A stretch of 64,000 nt of DNA from Nocardia flavorosea (lineage in GTDB: Bacteria > Actinomycetota > Actinomycetes > Mycobacteriales > Mycobacteriaceae): positions 85,953-149,952 of the forward strand of contig NZ_JADLQL010000008.1 of NCBI RefSeq assembly GCF_015477805.1, read 5' to 3'. Position numbers and translations under genes: made by a program. This document shows, piece after piece, positions 26,088 to 34,948 of this stretch. Every line of letters begins with the position of its first letter. The first letter of the stretch is position 1. Below the pieces are notes generated by a model. It worked only from the letters and a program-made list of their open reading frames with translations, was not told where the DNA came from and did no database searches.

Positions 26088-28489
26088 GATCCGGCACCGT
26101 TGCCGAGTATCGAACGCAGATGCGGCAGACTCGGCACGTCGAAACGGAAGATCGCATCCGCAGCCAGCGCGTCATCGGGCGGCACGCCGAGGCCGGCGAT
26201 CGAGAATTCGACTGGGTTCCATCCCGGCGCACGCAGGTCGATCGCGTCCAGAACCTCCACGAGCCGCTCACCACGCTCAGTGGCGATGACGGCATCTCGG
26301 GAGACCCGGCGCAGCTGAGCCAGTAGTATCTCGCTCGCCATCCGCCCGTGGAGATTCTCCACCTCATGGATTTGGCAGGCCAGAGTTGCCGCCGCTCGCG
26401 GAAGCGCCGGCGGGAGACTGATATCGAGGTACCGCGCGAACGCTTCCGCCGCTTCGGGGTACCGCCGCTGTAAGCCCAGCACGCGACTCGAGTCGCGCAG
26501 ATGGGGCGGATTCTCGCTCGCGACACCGGAGGTTCGTGACATCCGGCCCAGCTCCTCGAGCAATTGCCAGGACCGATCGAGTTCCAGGCAGGCCATCGTT
26601 TTCTTGCTCAGCCAGTGCAGTGCCTCGTAACCGGCGTAGGGATGGCCGGTAGAGCTCGCGACGTCGATCGACCGCCCAAGCCAATGCTCGGCGTCGGCCG
26701 GCTCATATGCGGCAAGATGCGCGAGGCCGCGATGCCCGTGCGCGCGAGACCGGATATCGGGACGATTACTCATCGCGGCGACGGAGTCACATAGTTCGAT
26801 ACAGCGCCTGGCGTCCAGGCTCGGTCCGCACAAGGCGATCTCTGCTTTGAGCATCAGCGCTTCAGCGTGGATTTCGCCGGGCCCGGAATGCTCGGCGAGC
26901 AACTCGTCGAGCGCCCGGTCGACCTCGCCCCAACGGCAGGTCATGCGAAGGTTCCGAGCCCAGAGCAGCCGGACATCCGCTTCCCGCCCGGGATCGACCG
27001 TCTCGTCGACCGTGCATGTCAATGCTTCCGCGCAGGCCCGAGTGGCCTCGAGATGATCCCCGCGTGCCGAAAGCGACTCGGCCAGCAGTGACCAGGCATC
27101 GAAGGAGGGAGCATGGTCCACTGCTATTTGCGCGAGTTCCCGCGCCTTCGACACCGCGCCGAGCGCAAACTGTCGGCGCGCGGCCGCCAGCGATAACGCA
27201 CCAGCCTTCTCGCGATCCCCCGCAGCAACAGCGACCGCCGCCACCCGGACCTGCATCTCGTCGTCCCAGTCCGGCTCGGATTCCAGAACCTCCAGGAACC
27301 GAATGTGATGGCGACGCCAACGCGGCGAGTTCGACGCTCCCCGTTCCCGGAGAATTTCCGCAAACAGCGGATGGTGGATCAGGTACCGGTCGTACTTCCC
27401 GCGTGGTTCCGCCGGCCGCACCAGACCGTGCTCATCGAACAGCACATGCAGCCGCTCGTACACATCGTCGACATCCATTCGCGCCAGGACGGCGAGGTAG
27501 TCGACTTCGAAGCTGTAGCCGATCAACGCGGCGGTCTCGAGCAGCCGCTGATCCTCCGGCCGCAGGAACGACAACCGTTCTTCCAGCACCGCGGCGATTT
27601 GCCGTGGCGCCACACCGTCACCCTGACCACCGAGCCGCACGAGCGACTCCGCGAACAGCGGGTTCCCGGCACTCAACCGGACGATCCGCGACACCACTCG
27701 CGGCGAAACAGGACTACCGTCCGCCGCCTGCCGGACAAGCTGCTCGGTATCAGCACTCGATAACCGCGGCAGGTCCATGACAACCGTTTCGGGCCGGTAC
27801 CGGCACAACCGGAACACCGCCCGCTGCAGCGGATGAGTCTGATCGGCCGAAAGAAGCTGATCGGGCCGATAAGCCAGCACCATGACGAGCGGACCCTCCA
27901 CGCGCAGCGCGATCGTGGTCAACAGGTCGATGGTGGCGGTATCGGCCCAGTGCAGGTCATCCAGAACCATCAGCACCGGCCCGTCGGCGAGCAACGCCTC
28001 GATGAACCGGAGCAGCTGATCGAGCCGGCTGTCGATCTCGGACTGATCCCGCCCGGACGCCGCATACGTCTGTCCGGTCCGCACCCCCGCGGCGAGCAGC
28101 TGCCCTACGACAGGGACGGATTCGATCCAGTCGGGAGCATGCTCACCGAACGAGGAGGCCAAGCGCTCGAGCCTCGACTTCGGTCCCGATCGATCTGCAG
28201 ACGAGGTGAGCGAGCGCAAGCATTCGCGGATGGCCTGGAATGAATCGGAGGCAAGAGAATTCAGCATCGCCTGCCCGTAGCCGGACAACAGGCCGGAGTG
28301 CCCGTGCTGCTGCACCGCCCGATGCGCCAAGGTCGCGAGCAAACTGGTCTTCCCGACACCGGCTTCCCCACGAAGAACGAACACGGTACTCGCCCCGGAT
28401 TCGACAGCGTGATCGACGCCTTCGAGCAGTTGGGAGAGCTCGTCGATACGATCGACCAGCGGTGCGGGTTCCGCGAGACTCGACGACAA
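26084..28489 (-). CDS. LuxR-like (LAL-type) AAA ATPase without the DNA-binding domain
   Basis: An 801-residue protein. The N-terminal AAA_16 module has Walker A GEAGVGKT (about residues 45-52) and Walker B VLMVLDDLHWAD. A STAND-type sensor region and a long helical repeat domain follow (TPR-like, about residues 400-740). In LAL regulators a LuxR HTH would be at the C-terminus; here the protein ends in SLPHLRSILGNG without one. It heads the operon with the PLP enzyme and kinase. It may be a signal-sensing NTPase that acts by protein contact, or a regulator that lost its HTH. Confidence 0.8.
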   Translation of the reverse strand: MSSSLAEPAPLVDRIDELSQLLEGVDHAVESGASTVFVLRGEAGVGKTSLLATLAHRAVQQHGHSGLLSGYGQAMLNSLASDSFQAIRECLRSLTSSADRSGPKSRLERLASSFGEHAPDWIESVPVVGQLLAAGVRTGQTYAASGRDQSEIDSRLDQLLRFIEALLADGPVLMVLDDLHWADTATIDLLTTIALRVEGPLVMVLAYRPDQLLSADQTHPLQRAVFRLCRYRPETVVMDLPRLSSADTEQLVRQAADGSPVSPRVVSRIVRLSAGNPLFAESLVRLGGQGDGVAPRQIAAVLEERLSFLRPEDQRLLETAALIGYSFEVDYLAVLARMDVDDVYERLHVLFDEHGLVRPAEPRGKYDRYLIHHPLFAEILRERGASNSPRWRRHHIRFLEVLESEPDWDDEMQVRVAAVAVAAGDREKAGALSLAAARRQFALGAVSKARELAQIAVDHAPSFDAWSLLAESLSARGDHLEATRACAEALTCTVDETVDPGREADVRLLWARNLRMTCRWGEVDRALDELLAEHSGPGEIHAEALMLKAEIALCGPSLDARRCIELCDSVAAMSNRPDIRSRAHGHRGLAHLAAYEPADAEHWLGRSIDVASSTGHPYAGYEALHWLSKKTMACLELDRSWQLLEELGRMSRTSGVASENPPHLRDSSRVLGLQRRYPEAAEAFARYLDISLPPALPRAAATLACQIHEVENLHGRMASEILLAQLRRVSRDAVIATERGERLVEVLDAIDLRAPGWNPVEFSIAGLGVPPDDALAADAIFRFDVPSLPHLRSILGNGAGS

Positions 28490-28517
28490 TTCCCCTCCAG
28501 ATCAGCCGAGCGACAGA

Positions 28518-28542
28518 TGATCACGATTCTAATCCGTGATCA
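28518..28542. promoter_or_regulatory. Palindromic operator upstream of the AAA-PLP-kinase operon
   Basis: TGATCACG and CGTGATCA form a perfect 8-bp inverted repeat with a 9-base A/T-rich centre, 29-53 bases upstream of the operon's first ATG. The placement fits an operator or an activator site over the promoter. Confidence 0.5.
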
Positions 28543-28585
28543 CGGCACGAGAACGACTGATCGCCAAAGGATCTGGCCGCGTGCG

Positions 28586-28807
28586 CTATCGCCCTCCCAC
28601 GTACAGCCGTTCGCACGGCAGACGCGGCAGATCAGCCGCGGACCCAGGAATAACGGCGACCGAGCCCGCCGCGTGCCGGTGGCGCCATTCAGCCATGAAC
28701 AACAACGCCGCCGACCGGCACGCCACGTATTCGAGCCTGATCCCGTGCAGAAAGATACTCAGGCACAGATCCGGCTCCCCCGGCCGAGGCGTTCCCTGCC
28801 CGCTCAT
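28586..28807 (-). CDS. Small conserved protein, second gene of a two-gene module
   Basis: A 73-residue protein whose ATG overlaps the stop of the gene upstream (ATGA), so translation is coupled. Sequence features are an N-terminal PRPGEPDLCLS, a hydrophobic helical middle and a LPRLPCERLYV ending. A second, decayed copy is at 53400-53609 with the same order of motifs and no gaps in the N-terminal part, which supports that this is a real gene. Function unknown. Confidence 0.6.
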   Translation of the reverse strand: MSGQGTPRPGEPDLCLSIFLHGIRLEYVACRSAALLFMAEWRHRHAAGSVAVIPGSAADLPRLPCERLYVGGR

Positions 28808-29232
28808 CCGGCACACTCCACAAGCGCGTCCAGGACGGTCTTCAAACTCGGCAGATAGACATCACGCGCCGGCACCACCCACCGCCGATAGGCGTCGTCG
28901 ACCGGACCCGGCAACGCGACAATCGCGAGCGGTGGAACAATCTGCGAGTTCGTGCGTAGCAGGGCCCGTGCGTAGAGCGAGCTCTCCTCGGCCTCGGGCG
29001 AATACCCGGTCAAGAAGGTGTACCGGCGGGACCGATGCGAAACGACCGGGCCGACCAGAGACCGTGCGGACAGGAATTCACGCATTACTTTCCCGAGCCC
29101 ATCCGGAGTGGTGACCGCTCGAACCCGACCACCGATCGTCAACGCAATCCGGCCGGACTCGTCGACATGGCAAGGTAATCCGCACACCGTGCGGTAGTAG
29201 TGACAGCGGCCGAGAGCAATAGGCACAGACAT
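28804..29232 (-). CDS. Conserved hypothetical protein, first gene of a two-gene module
   Basis: A 142-residue protein. ATG at 29232 has CAGGGG upstream; a longer in-frame start at 29370 lacks a site. It has a strand-rich N-terminal half with IALTIGGRVRAVTTP and a C-terminal YTFLTGYSP and IVALPGPVDDAYRRW. The pseudogene at 53015 aligns along its second half (RWAFLIRADLP, VVLPSP, FRRW). It is divergent from the XRE/DUF397 pair, so that regulator may control it. The role is unknown; the pairing with a small protein recalls small actinobacterial accessory modules. Confidence 0.6.
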   Translation of the reverse strand: MSVPIALGRCHYYRTVCGLPCHVDESGRIALTIGGRVRAVTTPDGLGKVMREFLSARSLVGPVVSHRSRRYTFLTGYSPEAEESSLYARALLRTNSQIVPPLAIVALPGPVDDAYRRWVVPARDVYLPSLKTVLDALVECAG

Positions 29233-29392
29233 CAGACCCCCTGAAGTGGCGTCACTGAAGTTCGAGAGAACGCGCCCGGCCCCGACCAGCCCAATCGCGA
29301 ATCGGGGATGCCGCTGCGGAGTCGTCTCCGACCAGGCGCATATCCAGCCTGCTCTCACGTGACGCTTCAATCCACGGCGCCTTTGAAACGGT

Positions 29393-29398
29393 TATGAT
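29393..29398 (+). promoter_or_regulatory. -10 box of the XRE/DUF397 pair, likely leaderless
   Basis: TATGAT ends six bases before the ATG at 29405, and no ribosome binding site separates them. This spacing implies a leaderless transcript, which is common in actinobacteria. No convincing -35 element is seen. Confidence 0.4.
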
Positions 29399-29404
29399 GC
29401 CCTT

Positions 29405-30202
29405 ATGCGACGCACTCGCTTGATCGATGCGCGGAAAGCCACAGGGAAGACCCAGGAACAGATCGCCGAGTTCATCGGTGTCGACCGCACCACCCTGGGC
29501 AAGTGGGAGCGAGGCGAGTCCACCCCGCACCCCAACCAACGCGGCCCTTATGCCGAAGTACTGGGCGTAGCCATGTCCGCTCTCGATTCCATGCTCAGCG
29601 GCCTCCCCGCCGACCAGGCCGAAATGCCGGAATGGCTCACCACCTACCTCGCCATGGAACAGTCCGCTACCGCACTACGCGCCCACGAGCCGCGCGCCGT
29701 GTACGGAATGCTGCAGACTCCCCGCTACGTCGAACACCTCGCGGGCCGCGCCGGGATCTCCGGAGTCTCGTCGTCTTTCGTACAACGCACCATCGACCAG
29801 CGCCTGCACCGGCAGAAACGGGTCCGCAACGGCGACCTGCAGGTCGAGGTGATCCAACCCGAATCCGCCCTGCATCTCCGCGTCGGCGACCCATCGGTCA
29901 TGGCCGAGCAACTCCGGACCATGACCGAACTGGCGGACCTGCCGAATGTGACGGTCCGTATCACCACATACGATGCAGGTCAGTACGAAGCGCGGCGGCT
30001 GGGCGATTTCGCCATAGTGACCCACCCGTGGGGCAACCCTCGGGTGCACGTCGAGGGATACAAAGGCGGAGAGTTCTTGACCGACCAGGAGACGGTGGCC
30101 TACTTCATGGCGGCACTCGACGACGCCGAACGGATCGCACTGTCCTCGAGGGAGTCCCGCGACTTCATGCTGCGATTGGCCGATAGCTGGAGTGAACGAT
30201 GA
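29405..30202 (+). CDS. XRE-family protein with DUF5753 domain (Scr1-like)
   Basis: A 265-residue protein with an N-terminal helix-turn-helix (about residues 5-60: GKTQEQIAEFIGVDRTTLGKWERGE) and a DUF5753 domain (about residues 85-255, with VYGMLQTPRYVEH and DLPNVTVRITTY). Known relatives in Streptomyces and Nocardia are paired with a small DUF397 protein, as here, in toxin-antitoxin-like or developmental regulatory pairs. The stop overlaps the DUF397 start. Confidence 0.9.
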   Translation: MRRTRLIDARKATGKTQEQIAEFIGVDRTTLGKWERGESTPHPNQRGPYAEVLGVAMSALDSMLSGLPADQAEMPEWLTTYLAMEQSATALRAHEPRAVYGMLQTPRYVEHLAGRAGISGVSSSFVQRTIDQRLHRQKRVRNGDLQVEVIQPESALHLRVGDPSVMAEQLRTMTELADLPNVTVRITTYDAGQYEARRLGDFAIVTHPWGNPRVHVEGYKGGEFLTDQETVAYFMAALDDAERIALSSRESRDFMLRLADSWSER

Positions 30203-30396
30203 GCGAGTTGAACTGGCGAAAGTCGAGCTTTACGGACCCGCATACGTGCGTGGAGGTCGCAGCGGTATCTGGGGGCGTCCTGGTTCGCAACAGCAATGCG
30301 CCAGAGGCGGGTGCGTTGCGATTCACCTCGGAGGAGTTCCGGGCTTGGCTGCTGGGGTGCAAAGCAGGCGAGTTCGACGATCTTGCCGTTCGATAG
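30199..30396 (+). CDS. DUF397 protein, partner of the XRE/DUF5753 protein
   Basis: A 65-residue protein, ATGA-coupled to the XRE gene. It has the DUF397 hallmarks WRKSSFTDPHTCVEVA, VRNSNAPEAGALRFTSEEF and W near the end. In characterised Streptomyces pairs the small DUF397 protein counteracts the XRE partner. About 200 bases of non-coding DNA follow before the defence island. Confidence 0.9.
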   Translation: MSELNWRKSSFTDPHTCVEVAAVSGGVLVRNSNAPEAGALRFTSEEFRAWLLGCKAGEFDDLAVR

Positions 30397-30604
30397 TCCT
30401 GGTCACATCGTCCCGAACACCCCCAGGGAAGCCATAGCACCGCCGAAACAACTCGACATCGCTGTACCCGGCCGATTTGATCCATTACCCGCCCCCAGCG
30501 GGTTCACTTGATCCACATTCGCTGGGTGCAACTCTCGCCCAGCTGTCGGGTTTCTGCATTTTTGACTACAGTCACCTCGCAGACGCCGACTGGAGGGGAG
30601 ATGG

Positions 30605-32722
30605 ATGAGCGTCGTTCAGGCGAGGTACGTGCAGCGGGCCATCGAGGAACGCTTCGGCAGACTCATCGATCTATCCGACATCCCGCGTCGCAGTGAGCAT
30701 GAGCAAGCGCTTCGCAGCCGCGGCCTGGCCGCGCTTGCAGTTCAGATCGAGCACCCATGCAGCGACCTTGTCGCAACTCAGGCGGTGTTCGACGGCCAGG
30801 ATGACCGGGGTCTGGACGCAATCGCCGTGGAGAACCGACAGGCTCAACCCCGGATAACGCTGATTCAGGCGAAGTGGAGCGACAAAGCCAAGGCCGGGTT
30901 CGGCGAAGCCGAGGTCCATAAGATGATCCGAGGCTTGGACCTGCTGATCGAGCTCGAGTTCGATCGGTTCAACCGCCGCTTCCAGCGACATGTCCGAGCA
31001 GTTGAACAGGCATTCGAGGGCCGGGCGCCGAGGATTACGCTCGCCCTCGCGTTGATGCGAACCGAGCCTCTCAACGACGATATCCGCGAGCTCCTCGAAT
31101 CGAGTATCGCGCAGTACAACAAGGTCGAGGAAATGGTGGACTACAAGGTCCTCGACCTACGCGACTTTCACCGGGCGATCCTCGGCGACGCGGCCGCGCC
31201 GAAGATCGCCGCGACGCTGCGGTTGGAGGGTTTCGGCCAGGAGACCAGCCCTTATCGCGCCATGTACGGGACGATGACCGTACCTGACATAGCCGACCTG
31301 TACGACGAACACCGGCGGGGGCTGTTCGCCCGCAACATCCGTGACGCGCTCGACGTGTCGGACGTCAATCCCAAGATCCGTGCCACCCTGCTCGAGCAGC
31401 CCGAGCACTTCTGGTACTTCAGCAACGGGATCACGATGCTGTGCGATTCGATCCGGCCGGCCGGACGCGCTCCGGTTCCAGGCGGCGTCGGAGAGTTCCT
31501 GGTCAGCGGCGCCAGCGTGGTCAATGGTGCGCAGACCGTCAGCGCGATATACGAGGCACACAAGGCCATGCCCGACGTCGCGCAACAGGGGCGCGTGATG
31601 GTGCGCCTGATCTCGTTGGAGGACTGTCCGCCGGAGTTCGGCGACCTGGTGACAACCAACACGAACACGCAGAACCCGATCGAGGATCGAGACTTCAAGT
31701 CCCTCGACCCCAGGCAGGTGCAGCTCCGCGACGACTTTGCATTGCAGCTGAGCCTCAGCTATGTGATCAAGAGGGGTGAGCCTGTTCCGAACCTGGAACA
31801 CGGTTGTTCGATCACGGAGGCCGCTGAGGCGCTCGCGGCCGCCCACCCCAATGCCGAGTTCGCCGCATTGGCCAAGCGTGACCCCAATGCGCTGTGGGAC
31901 GACGGTGTCTACAGCGAGATATTCGGCCTCACCCCAAATGCCCAGCGTGTCTGGCGCTGCGTGCTCCTGGCCCGCCGGGTACGTGCGCGACTCGACGCGC
32001 TGCGGGATGAGCTGATGTCACGGGCCTCGGCGATGGCCGGATACGGCGACCTCCTGGTCACGCACGTAGTCTTCCGGTTGCTCGATACGAAGAGCATCGA
32101 AGACCCCGGAACGGACTGGGACGCTCGGCTCGACCAGGTCCCGGGGCTGGTCAAGGACGCGCTGTCATGGTCGCTGTTCGCCATCGACGCCGAGTACGGG
32201 AAGTCGAGCCACATCATCGCTGCTGTGCGGAACACAGAGCGCATCGAGCGGGTAGCCCGCGCCGCGATCCGGGGCATGCGTGATGGCGACACCACGCCGG
32301 AGCTGCGTTCGGACTACCAAATGTCGGGCGAAGCGCGACCGGGACGGCAGGTCGACGCTGTGCGCACACTGGTCGACGCTGAACGAATCCCGGATGGCAC
32401 CCGCCTCGAGTTCCGGCCGTTCACACGGCCGGAACGGCGCGACATGACCGACTGGTTGGCCGCCGAGCCGGCTCGGAGTCTCGCCGTGTGGCGAAACAGC
32501 ACAAGGGATCAGCTGCAATGGCAGGCAGACGGCCAGTGGTATTCGCCGAGCGGTCTGGTCCGCCGGATGCGGAACCTGGCGTCCGGAGTAGATCAGAATG
32601 TGCAGGGCACGCTGAACTGGTACGTCCCCGAACAAGGCTCTCTGAGGGACCTAGCCGAGGAGGTCCGTGCGGAGCAGACCGTCGCAGACCTGTTCGAGCC
32701 GGAGCCGACGCCCGAACAGTGA
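30605..32722 (+). CDS. AIPR-family phage-resistance protein with N-terminal nuclease motif
   Basis: A 705-residue protein with GGAGGGGAG before the ATG at 30605. The N-terminal part has an Mrr-like PD-(D/E)XK signature: Asp71 in GLDAIAV and Gln88-x-Lys90 in LIQAKWS. The central AIPR domain (abortive infection phage resistance, PF10592) is recognised by FWYFSNGITMLCD, GASVVNGAQTVSAIY and TNTNTQNPIEDRDF. The last ~100 residues (WQADGQWYSPSGLVRRM, LNWYVP) look like a RAMA/DUF4357-type domain seen in restriction systems. It is 150 bases upstream of the methyltransferase gene on the same strand, so it probably belongs to the defence island. Confidence 0.85.
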   Translation: MSVVQARYVQRAIEERFGRLIDLSDIPRRSEHEQALRSRGLAALAVQIEHPCSDLVATQAVFDGQDDRGLDAIAVENRQAQPRITLIQAKWSDKAKAGFGEAEVHKMIRGLDLLIELEFDRFNRRFQRHVRAVEQAFEGRAPRITLALALMRTEPLNDDIRELLESSIAQYNKVEEMVDYKVLDLRDFHRAILGDAAAPKIAATLRLEGFGQETSPYRAMYGTMTVPDIADLYDEHRRGLFARNIRDALDVSDVNPKIRATLLEQPEHFWYFSNGITMLCDSIRPAGRAPVPGGVGEFLVSGASVVNGAQTVSAIYEAHKAMPDVAQQGRVMVRLISLEDCPPEFGDLVTTNTNTQNPIEDRDFKSLDPRQVQLRDDFALQLSLSYVIKRGEPVPNLEHGCSITEAAEALAAAHPNAEFAALAKRDPNALWDDGVYSEIFGLTPNAQRVWRCVLLARRVRARLDALRDELMSRASAMAGYGDLLVTHVVFRLLDTKSIEDPGTDWDARLDQVPGLVKDALSWSLFAIDAEYGKSSHIIAAVRNTERIERVARAAIRGMRDGDTTPELRSDYQMSGEARPGRQVDAVRTLVDAERIPDGTRLEFRPFTRPERRDMTDWLAAEPARSLAVWRNSTRDQLQWQADGQWYSPSGLVRRMRNLASGVDQNVQGTLNWYVPEQGSLRDLAEEVRAEQTVADLFEPEPTPEQ

Positions 32723-32872
32723 CACATCCCACTATGGAGACGGCTCTTACAGCGCCATGAGGTTCCCACAGTAGCTGTCGGACCAACCCGCTATGTTAGG
32801 TGGTCGGCGTATCCCCAGCTTATGGATGGGCCGACCTTGACACATCGACACGGCAGATCGGGGCATACACGG

Positions 32873-34948
32873 ATGGCTCAGGGCACCTTGGACTTCGGCG
32901 AGCCGAACGAGGTAGAGGATCACGGCACCGCTGCGGAGTCGCTCGCCGACAACGAGGTCTTCGACTTCATCAGGAACGAGCCGGTGAAGATGCGAGCCAA
33001 CGAGGAGGTGCGTCAGGAGATCGCGCGCGCTCTCTTCCATGAGTACGGGATCTCGGTCGACGACATGGAGCGTGACTACCCGATCCAGGTGCAAGCCCAA
33101 GGCGCCCGCAAGCTCCGCAAGAAGGCCGATATCGCCATTTTCAAGCCCGGAACCGAGCACACACCGGAGAACCTCCAGCGGGTCGTGGTGTGCAAGCCGA
33201 AGCCGAAGGCGAGCCGCACCGTCACCAAGATCCGTACCTTTCAGCAGGCTCAGCAGGACCTCGAGGAGTTGGAACTCCTACTCGGGACCGAGGCCACGCC
33301 GAACGCCGAGTACGGTATGTGGGCCGACGGCGTCGACTTCTTCTTCCTCCACAAGAAGACCAGCCGGTTCGGCGCGAAGTTCGAGCCGATTGCGAACTGG
33401 CCGGTTTCGCCCGATTCGGTCGGCACCCGGTCGGTCGCGTCCACGGCGAAGCTTCGCCGCGGCGAATATGCAATGCTGCGCACGGCATTCCGGCGGTGTC
33501 ACAATTACATCCACGGCAACGAGGGCATGGCGAAGGACGTCGCCTTCTGGCAGTTCCTCTACCTGCTGTTCGCCAAAATCCATGATGAGCGCACCGTCAA
33601 GCGGACGGGACAGTCGCCGAGGTTCTACGCACTGCCGAGCGAACCCTTCGACCCGGACGGTCAGAAGCAGATCGCCGAACGAATCCAGGACCTGTTCACC
33701 GAGGTGAAGAAGACCTATCCGCACTTCGACGACCGTGATCAGATCGCCCTGTCGCCGGCGGCGCAGGCGTTCATCGTGGGTGAACTCGCTTCCTATGATC
33801 TGCAGGGCACCGACATGGACGTCAAGGGCGTCGCCTACCAGGAGCTGGTCGGCACCAACCTGCGCGGGGACCGCGGGCAGTACTTCACGCCCAGCGGCGC
33901 CGTGAAGCTCATGGTGGAGATCCTCGACCCCAGTGAACACGACGTCGTCCTCGACCCGGCGTGCGGTACCGGCGGTTTCCTTCGCGAAACACTGCGTCAC
34001 CTGCTCGCACAGTGGAAAGAGCAGGACGGCACGGTCGGCCTCCCGGACACCGAGGAGCAGATTCAACGCCTCGCTGCGTTCGCCGACCGCAACCTGTTCG
34101 GCGCGGACTTCGACTCCAGCCTCGTCCGCGCCACCCTCATGAGCTTGATGACCCTGACCGGCGGAACGGGGAACGTCTACCACATGGACTCGCTCAAGTT
34201 CCCGCACGGCGACCGGTCCGGCAACGATATCGCCGACCAGCGGATCCCACTGGGCAGTGTTGACGTGCTGATGACCAACCCGCCGTTCGGCACCGACATC
34301 AAAGTCGAGGACCGCAAGACCATCGACCAATACCGTGAAGGCGTGGCCCGTCCCTGGACCAGAAACCGGGAAACCGGTGAACTCGAACCCGGCCGAGCCG
34401 AGATCACCGCCATGTCACCGGAGCAACTGTTCATCCAACGCGCCGTGGACTGGGTCCGCCCCGGCGGCCGGATCGGCATCGTCCTGCCGAACGGGATCCT
34501 GTCCAATCCCGGCCCCACGGACGAGGCGATCCGGCGATGGATCCTCGACAACTGCTGGGTGCTCGCCAGCATCGAACTGCCGGTGGAGACGTTCATCGTG
34601 GAAGCCAACGTCAATATCCTGACCTCCCTGTTATTCCTCAAGAAGAAAACCGACGCGGAACGCTATTCCGCCTCGATGGGCGGTGCTGCTGACGACTACC
34701 CGGTGTTCATGGCCGTTGCCGAGAAGGTCGGTGTCGACCGCCGCGGCAATCCGGTGTACAAGCGCACCCCCGACGGCGAGCTGATACTCACCACCCGCGA
34801 GGAGACCGAGACCATACCGATCAACGGCAAACACATCACCCGCCGCCTCGTCCGCAAGGGTCGCGTGCCGGACAACGATCTTCCGGTGATCGCCGAGAAG
34901 TATCACGAATTCCGCCGGAAGTACCCGGAACCAGGGAGCATCAAGTAG
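32873..34948 (+). CDS. HsdM-like N-6 adenine DNA methyltransferase, MAD2-like
   Basis: A 691-residue protein. I prefer the ATG at 32873 with a GGGG site upstream; the in-frame ATG at 32822 gives 708 residues. Motif I is DPACGTGGF (residues 361-369) and the catalytic motif IV is NPPF (469-472), preceded by GQYFTPSGAVKLM, as in HsdM. The N-terminal ~200 residues resemble the HSDR_N nuclease-type domain (KKADIAIF, then VVVCKPK), but the usual acidic-x-Lys is changed, so it may only bind DNA. It should methylate adenine with the specificity protein that abuts it. The gene set that follows matches the methylation-associated defence system. Confidence 0.85.
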   Translation: MAQGTLDFGEPNEVEDHGTAAESLADNEVFDFIRNEPVKMRANEEVRQEIARALFHEYGISVDDMERDYPIQVQAQGARKLRKKADIAIFKPGTEHTPENLQRVVVCKPKPKASRTVTKIRTFQQAQQDLEELELLLGTEATPNAEYGMWADGVDFFFLHKKTSRFGAKFEPIANWPVSPDSVGTRSVASTAKLRRGEYAMLRTAFRRCHNYIHGNEGMAKDVAFWQFLYLLFAKIHDERTVKRTGQSPRFYALPSEPFDPDGQKQIAERIQDLFTEVKKTYPHFDDRDQIALSPAAQAFIVGELASYDLQGTDMDVKGVAYQELVGTNLRGDRGQYFTPSGAVKLMVEILDPSEHDVVLDPACGTGGFLRETLRHLLAQWKEQDGTVGLPDTEEQIQRLAAFADRNLFGADFDSSLVRATLMSLMTLTGGTGNVYHMDSLKFPHGDRSGNDIADQRIPLGSVDVLMTNPPFGTDIKVEDRKTIDQYREGVARPWTRNRETGELEPGRAEITAMSPEQLFIQRAVDWVRPGGRIGIVLPNGILSNPGPTDEAIRRWILDNCWVLASIELPVETFIVEANVNILTSLLFLKKKTDAERYSASMGGAADDYPVFMAVAEKVGVDRRGNPVYKRTPDGELILTTREETETIPINGKHITRRLVRKGRVPDNDLPVIAEKYHEFRRKYPEPGSIK

